NCBI RefSeq assembly: GCF_910592395.1 | Contig: NC_088325.1 | Location: 9,242,109 to 9,306,108, forward strand | Direction: 5' to 3' | Source of the DNA: Lineus longissimus | Taxonomy: Eukaryota > Nemertea > Pilidiophora > Heteronemertea > Lineidae | DNA: 64,000 nt | Shown: positions 59,163 to 64,000 of the stretch, piece after piece | How the letters are laid out: each line of letters opens with the position of its first letter | Numbering within the stretch: the first letter of the stretch is position 1 | Made by a program: the position numbers and the translations under genes | Notes under the pieces: generated by a model | The model's database searches: none | What the model was told of the DNA's origin: nothing | What the model saw: the letters and a program-made list of their open reading frames with translations, nothing else

Positions 59163-60950
59163 CTTTTACTGTATATGATGACTTCAAAATAATTAGGAAG
59201 TTTTACCCAGATAGCGAATATTTCAAATTGCTGATAAAGAAAGGTTCTGTACCATACTCTTTTTACACATCACAGGAAAGTTACAACAAAGAAACACTCA
59301 GAGAAGATATGTTTTTTAACGTATGAAAAGTGAAATGGAGTCTCGGGAGGTGTATCAAAAAGCAAAAGAGATTTGGGATCACTTTAAAGCAAAAACCAAC
59401 TCCTCCTGGAACCATGGAAAGTTTATCGATTGGTACCTAAAATCTAATGTGTGACTTTTAGCAGACCTTCTTGAAAAATTTAAAGATGTCAATTAAAACT
59501 ATTTTGAAAATGATCCTTGTCATTGTTATTCCACTCTTGGTCTCACTTGGCAAGCAGGCCTGAAATATACAGATATCAATCTCGATCTACTAACTGAAGT
59601 TGATTCTTCACTTTTATTTGAAAAAGCAATCAGAGGTGGAATTTCAGGGGTGATGGGAACTAGATATATCAAAGCTGATATCCAACGTAAACTTCTCTAC
59701 GTAGATGCAAATAATCTTTACGGTTGGGCTATGATGCAAATGTTGCCCGAGTCTGATTTCAAAGTTTGTGAAGAAATACCCGAAATAACAGAAGAGAAAG
59801 AGAAGATAATGAGTATTTCTTAAAATTCTCCAATTTTATTTTTATTTTGTAGTCGACCTTGAATACCCAGATAAAATAAAGTTTAAGTCGGTGAATTTTC
59901 TATATTGCCCGGAATCATTATCTATTCCCTACAATAAATTGAGTGGTTACCAAAAGAATTGTTGGAAGATGAGAAGAGACCTAAGGTTGAGAAACTTATT
60001 TTGAATGAGAAAAATAAGAAAAACTACATAGTGCATTACAGGATTCTACAATTTTGAATGGAATGGTGTTGAAAAAAAATTCACAATGTCATAAGTTTTA
60101 AGCAGAGAAAGTGGTTGGAAAATATATCGATTTTAACACCAAACAGAGAATGGTGGCCAAAACAGACTTTGAGAAAGACTTCTTCAAATTAATGAACAAC
60201 GCATTCTAAGGTAAAACCCGTGAAAACATAAGGAACAGGAAGGCTGTTGAGTTGGTGACAGATCCCGACATTGCCTTGAGGAAACACGCCAATCCTATGT
60301 TCGATTAGGAAGTTATCTTCGACGATGATTTGGTTGCAATTCTGATGAGAAAAACAAGTATGGTATGGTTTTCAACAAACTTATTTACATTGGGGCTACA
60401 GTTCTAGAACTATCTAAATTACTAATGTACAAATTCTACTACAAAACTTAACAACCATATTTTGGCGAGGAAAACATAGAGTTGCTCTTTCTTGATACGG
60501 ACAGTTTTGTCTTAAAGTTAAAGACTGACGATTTGACAAAATATCTTACAATTCGAAAAGAACACTTCGACTTCAGTAACTATCCAAAGACCATCCACTG
60601 TATGATAAGAGTAAAATGAGAGTCCCGGGATATTTTAAAGATGAGTTGGCTGGGGATGAAATGAAGGAATTTATTGAAAAGTAAAATGAATGTTAAAACT
60701 AAGACCTCTGAGTTAAAAATATGTAAAGGGAATATGTAAACATGTGGTAAAAAACTTGTATTTCGTTTGGTGGATACTACAGTTCGTTGGTTGATAGAAA
60801 ACATGGTACCATGATATGAGAGTGTTAAGATCTGTCAAGCACAATATGTTTGCAGAGGAAGTTAATAAACGCAGTTTAAATCCATTCAACGATAAGATAT
60901 ATGTTTTAGACGATTGAATTTCAATGGTTCCATATGGATAAAGTGAATAA
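59163..60950 (+). pseudogene. POLB: Polinton C DNA polymerase B, heavily degraded
   Basis: Begins after the repeat within the exonuclease-to-palm region (KKGSVPYSFYTSQESYN, near 59245). Polymerase motif A DANNLYGWAMM is at about 59705, the motif B remnant with the invariant Tyr codon mutated (HSKGKTRENIRN region, near 60205) and the motif C remnant near 60490. At least ten stops or shifts. Sequence is closest to Polinton A polymerase. The 5' two fifths are missing. Confidence 0.8.
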
Positions 60951-61069
60951 AATGCATATTTAAGAGGAAAAAAAATTATAAAAGGACCAACAAACAAAGG
61001 ACCAACAAACAGTGAAACTAACAACAACAAATGTTGAAACAATAGAACCACAAAAATTAAAATATAAAC

Positions 61070-61560
61070 AGAGAAAAATAAGAATTATAATTGAGGGAAA
61101 TATTTCTGCCGGAAAATCAAAGTTAGTTGAAATTATGAATGAACTCAAAGATGTAGAAGTTATCCCAGAGCCTATAAACGAATTCTAAAATTATAATGGG
61201 AAAAATATGCTTGACCTCATGTACACTAGTAGAATATCAAGACCCAAACTTTTATGCGATTCACAAAATGCGTTGTTCTATGAGTGGTTGTAACACAATG
61301 GGATCACTTGAAAAATACCTTGGTTGCACTAACCAGTCTTCTATTGATTGGCTGAACTGGCAAAGAAGTAGTATAGTCATTGAGAAAGAAGATCATGTTT
61401 TGCCAATAGCTCATTTTGGAGATGTTCCAGAACTATGTTGGCATTGGTGAAATATAAATCCGATTAGTCCAGAAGAAAATTGAAGGGTGCAAAGGTAGAT
61501 CCAAGTCGGCATAAAGATTTTCTAGAACATTATGAGTTTTCAGATACACAAGAAAATAAT
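61070..61560 (+). pseudogene. deoxynucleoside kinase-like fragment
   Basis: The frame from 61075 gives RIIIEGNISAGKSKLVEIM: a P-loop G-N-I-x-A-G-K-S typical of the deoxyribonucleoside kinase/TK2 family. Then VEVIPEPINEF, a stop, and NGKNMLDLMY, all at the family spacing (P-loop, V-x-P-E-P, N-x-x-L-L-x-x-M-Y). Downstream pieces in two frames (QDPNFYAI, DSQNALFYEWL) are compatible with the next helix, but homology fades. These kinases phosphorylate deoxynucleosides for DNA synthesis. Placement between the polymerase and integrase suggests a cargo gene of Polinton C, or capture. Confidence 0.55.
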
Positions 61561-61756
61561 GGAGGGTTTCAACTGTATGATATATACTCTTAAAGAAATC
61601 GCCAAAAAAACCTCTAAAAAGTCTTTAAAAAACATTAAAAAATTCACTCTAAAAAACATTAAAAACTCAACTTAAAAAACACTTTAAAAACACTGAAAAT
61701 ACTCTTAAAAACATTAACAATTTCAACTTTAAAAATTCAACTTAAGTTGATTTTAT
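61561..61756. other. AT-rich low-complexity spacer
   Basis: Repeated AAAAACATTAAAAA-type units (61590-61740), no gene. Confidence 0.5.
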
Positions 61757-62651
61757 GTTTGAAATCCGTAACCACTCATTGAATTTTTTTGAGTATCCTT
61801 TCCATTTAACTTAACCAGATTTTTCGCCCTCAACTGTTTTGTAATGTAAAACTTGTATTCGATCTGATCTGGGTTTGGAACGTATTTAAGTTTCTCTGTG
61901 TAAAAATAACCGTCTATAATTTCTAATTGATAATCCTCAAGTTGGCAGACAATAAGTTTTGTGAAAATTAGTTGTTTTATTTTAAAAACTTCTTCGGTGA
62001 AAGTAGGAAAGTAACCTTAAGAAAATATTGTTTTGTATTTGGTTATTCTCACGCTGTCACCGATCTTGTATTTTGGCTGACCATAATTTTTCAGTAGAAA
62101 TGCTCCGTAGAGATTGTACCAGACTGTTCCGACGTTATCTTCTTTTTCTCGCTTCGATTGGTTTCATTCCAACGGACGAGTGAATTGTGAAAGGTTACCA
62201 AGAATCTCCAACCATTTGTAAGTCTCTTTTACAGTGAAATATTTCCACATTCTAGTTTTTAAAGTGCGAAAAAATCTTTCGACAACAGCTGATTTTTTGC
62301 TTGAAAAAGTTGAGAACCATTCGATTTTATTTTTATCTAGTAATTATTTCAATGATTTATTGTAGAATTATTTACCATCATCAAATTGTAGTTTCTCTGG
62401 TTTGGCTGCTTTTAAAAATAGTGACAGATAAATCGTTAACTTTTACTGTTAATTGGTTGATACAGCTTATGTTGGTAGGTTGGTAAATTAACAAGGAAAT
62501 CTTTAGTTCCTTTTTCTTGATTTTATTTTTCTCCAAAGTTGACTTGTATTTGTAAAGTCACAGTGCTTTGAGGATTAAAGTATCAATCTCTCAGATATGG
62601 TTCTTTTGAAATGTTTTTCTCTGATACTTCTTTCTCCACGGAAGTCGCCAT
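61757..62651 (-). pseudogene. INT: Polinton C integrase, core partly deleted
   Basis: On the minus strand from ATG 62651: EPYLRDxYFNPQS (as in Polinton A), then decay. It resumes with KPEKLQFDDGK (second Asp), IEWFSTFSSKKSAVVERFFRTLK (third acidic Glu present), MWKYFTVKETYKWL and a C-terminal SH3-like block KYKIGDSVRITKYKTIFS then GYFPTFTEEVFKIKQL. Several stops; the first catalytic Asp region is lost. Its start is 31 bp from the divergent MAG-type gene. It supplies the C-terminus that the Polinton A integrase lacks. Confidence 0.75.
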
Positions 62652-62682
62652 TTATTTAACTATCATTTTCTGACAGTTTGTA

Positions 62683-63030
62683 GATGGCTGGAATGATAAT
62701 TGGTGCCGTAGTAAACGCTGTTGCCTTTTCTGGGGCTAGGTATCTTTTCAGAGCCATAGATAAAATGGTTATCAAGACGAAAGAGAATCTAAGGTTTGGG
62801 ATGAACATCGAAAAGAAACCATTTATTTCGTAAACCTTCAATTGAAAAGAGAAAATGAAAGTGCCATTAACTTCCGCGATATTAATGCTTCTTTTGTTCT
62901 CTACAACAAACTTCGCCCAGAGAATAAAGTACAACTTCGGAAAATGCCGGAATTAAAGGATTTTTACCAACCAAGTGAGTAAATGAAAAGCTACGAGTAT
63001 CTTTTTATTGTCGGAGGCGTGATAAGAACA
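62683..63030 (+). pseudogene. MAG-type membrane protein of Polinton C, broken
   Basis: Begins MAGMIIGAVVNAVAFSGARYLF, shifts frame near 62775, continues VWDEHRKETIYFVNLQLKREN..., then DFYQPSE, a TGA near 62982, and MKSYEYLFIV. Aligns along its length with 8743-9184 of Polinton A. Confidence 0.65.
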
Positions 63031-63415
63031 TGATGTTTATATATATGATATAAATACGCATATACGCATATATATAAAGTGAGGTAATCGGTTAAAACTT
63101 TCAATTTTACTTGTTTTAGACTTACCAGAGCGTGTGGTACCTGCGTTGCGTGTATATCGTTTGGAACGATTCTTGAAATTAACGTTTTTGTGTGAAGAAG
63201 GGTCCTTAATTTGTTCGTTTTTAGAGGAAATGTAGGTGTAGGGCTGTGAAGGTGTTTTGGGCTGAAATTTGTAGTATATATCTTTTGAGTTGCCTAAAAT
63301 AAACGTTTTGGTGTTGGAAATGGATTTGATGGCTGAGGAAATTCGAAAATTTGAAAATTACAACTTCGAGAAGCCTCTTTGATCCGTTTTTCGTTCACCA
63401 GGCTTGTTTTTACGG

Positions 63416-64000
63416 GTTGACCCAACTCAAAAGACATATACTAAAGCGTAATCTTTGATGAAGGTCTTTGGCAAAATGTGACATGTCCAGCAACATGTGC
63501 AGCATGTTTTGATTGCTTACGCAGATACCTCAGGGCACCTCAGGGTTGGCCATAGGTTCTGCCATTTTGGCTGGAACTTGAAATCCTAAAGCAATTAGAA
63601 TTTTTTTCAAAACGTAGTGACTGCTCATTTCAAGGGCGGGAGTCTGTTCTTTTTTTTCCAGAGTACAGCTTCCCGGCTTTTAAATGAGCGTTAAATTCAT
63701 AAAGGGGAGGGGGGGGATAATCAGTCGAATTCAGTTTTTTTGGTGGGGAGAGGGTTATTGAGCTCTTATTTCCACGTGCCTGAGGCTAATACAGTACAGT
63801 TACTTTCTGTCCCCATCAGGCCTCTCTGCCGAGTGTTTCCTCTCACAGGCCCCCAGGGGTTACCCTCCCAAAAAGATTCTGGACCAAGATAGAATATGCT
63901 CATAGCTAATCCCGTATCGTGGCCTGAATAACCCTGTTTAATGCACATTACCTCTATGCTCTGTGTTCTGCACCCAACAGTACTTACATGCATAGAGACT
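63416..64000. other. non-genic end of window
   Basis: No supported gene. Short G-rich run near 63700-63718. Open frames here lack any recognisable domain. Confidence 0.5.

Larger units (their letters stand above)
39260..63050 (+). mobile_element. Polinton C, decayed, interrupted by Polinton B
   Basis: Visible parts: MCP (split by B), a 433-aa-protein homologue (57300-57650), acidic and small membrane ORF debris (57660-58180), polymerase B (59163-60950), a deoxynucleoside-kinase-like fragment (61070-61560), integrase (-, 61757-62651) and a MAG-type protein (62683-63030). No TIRs recognised, and limits are approximate. A 23-bp unit TATTGAATTTTAC-type tandem repeat at 39267-39320 precedes the capsid gene. 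Confidence 0.7.
58820..63415 (+). repeat. pair of roughly 320-bp direct repeats flanking the polymerase-integrase part of Polinton C
   Basis: 58820-59140 and 63105-63415 share, in the same order, TATATCGTTT...GAAATTAACGTTTTTG, a GTGAGGGTG/GTGAAGGTG block, GTTGGAAATG...GATGGCTGA, and ACAACTTCGAGMAGCCTCTTT. Overall they are diverged with small indels. The first copy ends abruptly against the polymerase remnant at 59163. Confidence 0.65.

Noticed and set aside
60580-61148. Three overlapping minus-strand frames near the end of the Polinton C polymerase
   Set aside because: They lie opposite recognisable degraded polymerase and AT-rich DNA, and show no conserved blocks.
63766-63993. 75-aa minus-strand frame at the window end
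   Set aside because: No domain, no repeats, no neighbouring gene. Likely chance.

Overview
The window looks like repeat-dense DNA from a metazoan, most likely a marine invertebrate. The evidence is several CR1/L2-like LINEs, a Penelope-like element, a PIF/Harbinger-like DNA transposon, a Ty3/Gypsy fragment, tRNA-derived SINE-like pieces, and at least three Polinton (Maverick) elements or remnants. I found no convincing host gene. The species cannot be named from the sequence.

Layout. 25-1281 (-): intact Polinton-type major capsid protein (MCP). 2165-5030: LINE with endonuclease (EN) and reverse transcriptase (RT). 5031-6445: noncoding direct duplications. 6446 to about 18980: decayed Polinton A (MCP, two single-jelly-roll proteins, packaging ATPase, integrase, protein-primed DNA polymerase B and small membrane or zinc proteins), itself hit by a LINE fragment. 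19853-26459: a different, C2H2-headed DNA polymerase B pseudogene, split by a Penelope-like element that is in turn split by a Harbinger-like element. 26460-28254: noncoding repeats with poly-G tracts. 28255-38040: nested LINEs, including a nearly complete two-ORF element (33155-37538) flanked by an exceptionally long 154-bp duplication. 38045-39240: Gypsy RNase H-integrase fragment. 39260 to about 63050: decayed Polinton C, whose MCP gene is split by Polinton B.

Polinton B (40121-56215, 16,095 bp) is the centrepiece. It has 873-bp terminal inverted repeats (TIRs), starts with 5'-AG, and is flanked by the 6-bp target duplication AAAGGC. It encodes polymerase B, an unknown 433-aa protein, integrase, MCP, packaging ATPase, a candidate late transcription factor, a penton-like jelly-roll protein and several small membrane proteins. 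The gene set is that of a virus-like transposon: protein-primed replication, integration, capsid building and genome packaging. Only a few frameshifts or stops interrupt it, so it is the youngest large element here.

The most unusual observations are regulatory. Nearly every gene of B, on both strands, starts inside an AT-rich motif of the form TATAAATAAATG or TCTAAAATAAATG. This resembles poxvirus (TAAATG) and mavirus/CroV (TCTA) late promoters. All three convergent gene junctions of B carry a TTATAG-type stem-loop. A GCGAGCGAAGCGAGC repeat is scattered through the TIRs, gene junctions and coding sequence. Two promoter-like boxes just inside the TIRs are followed by strong hairpins instead of genes. 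Together these suggest a self-contained virus-like transcription programme in an animal Polinton.
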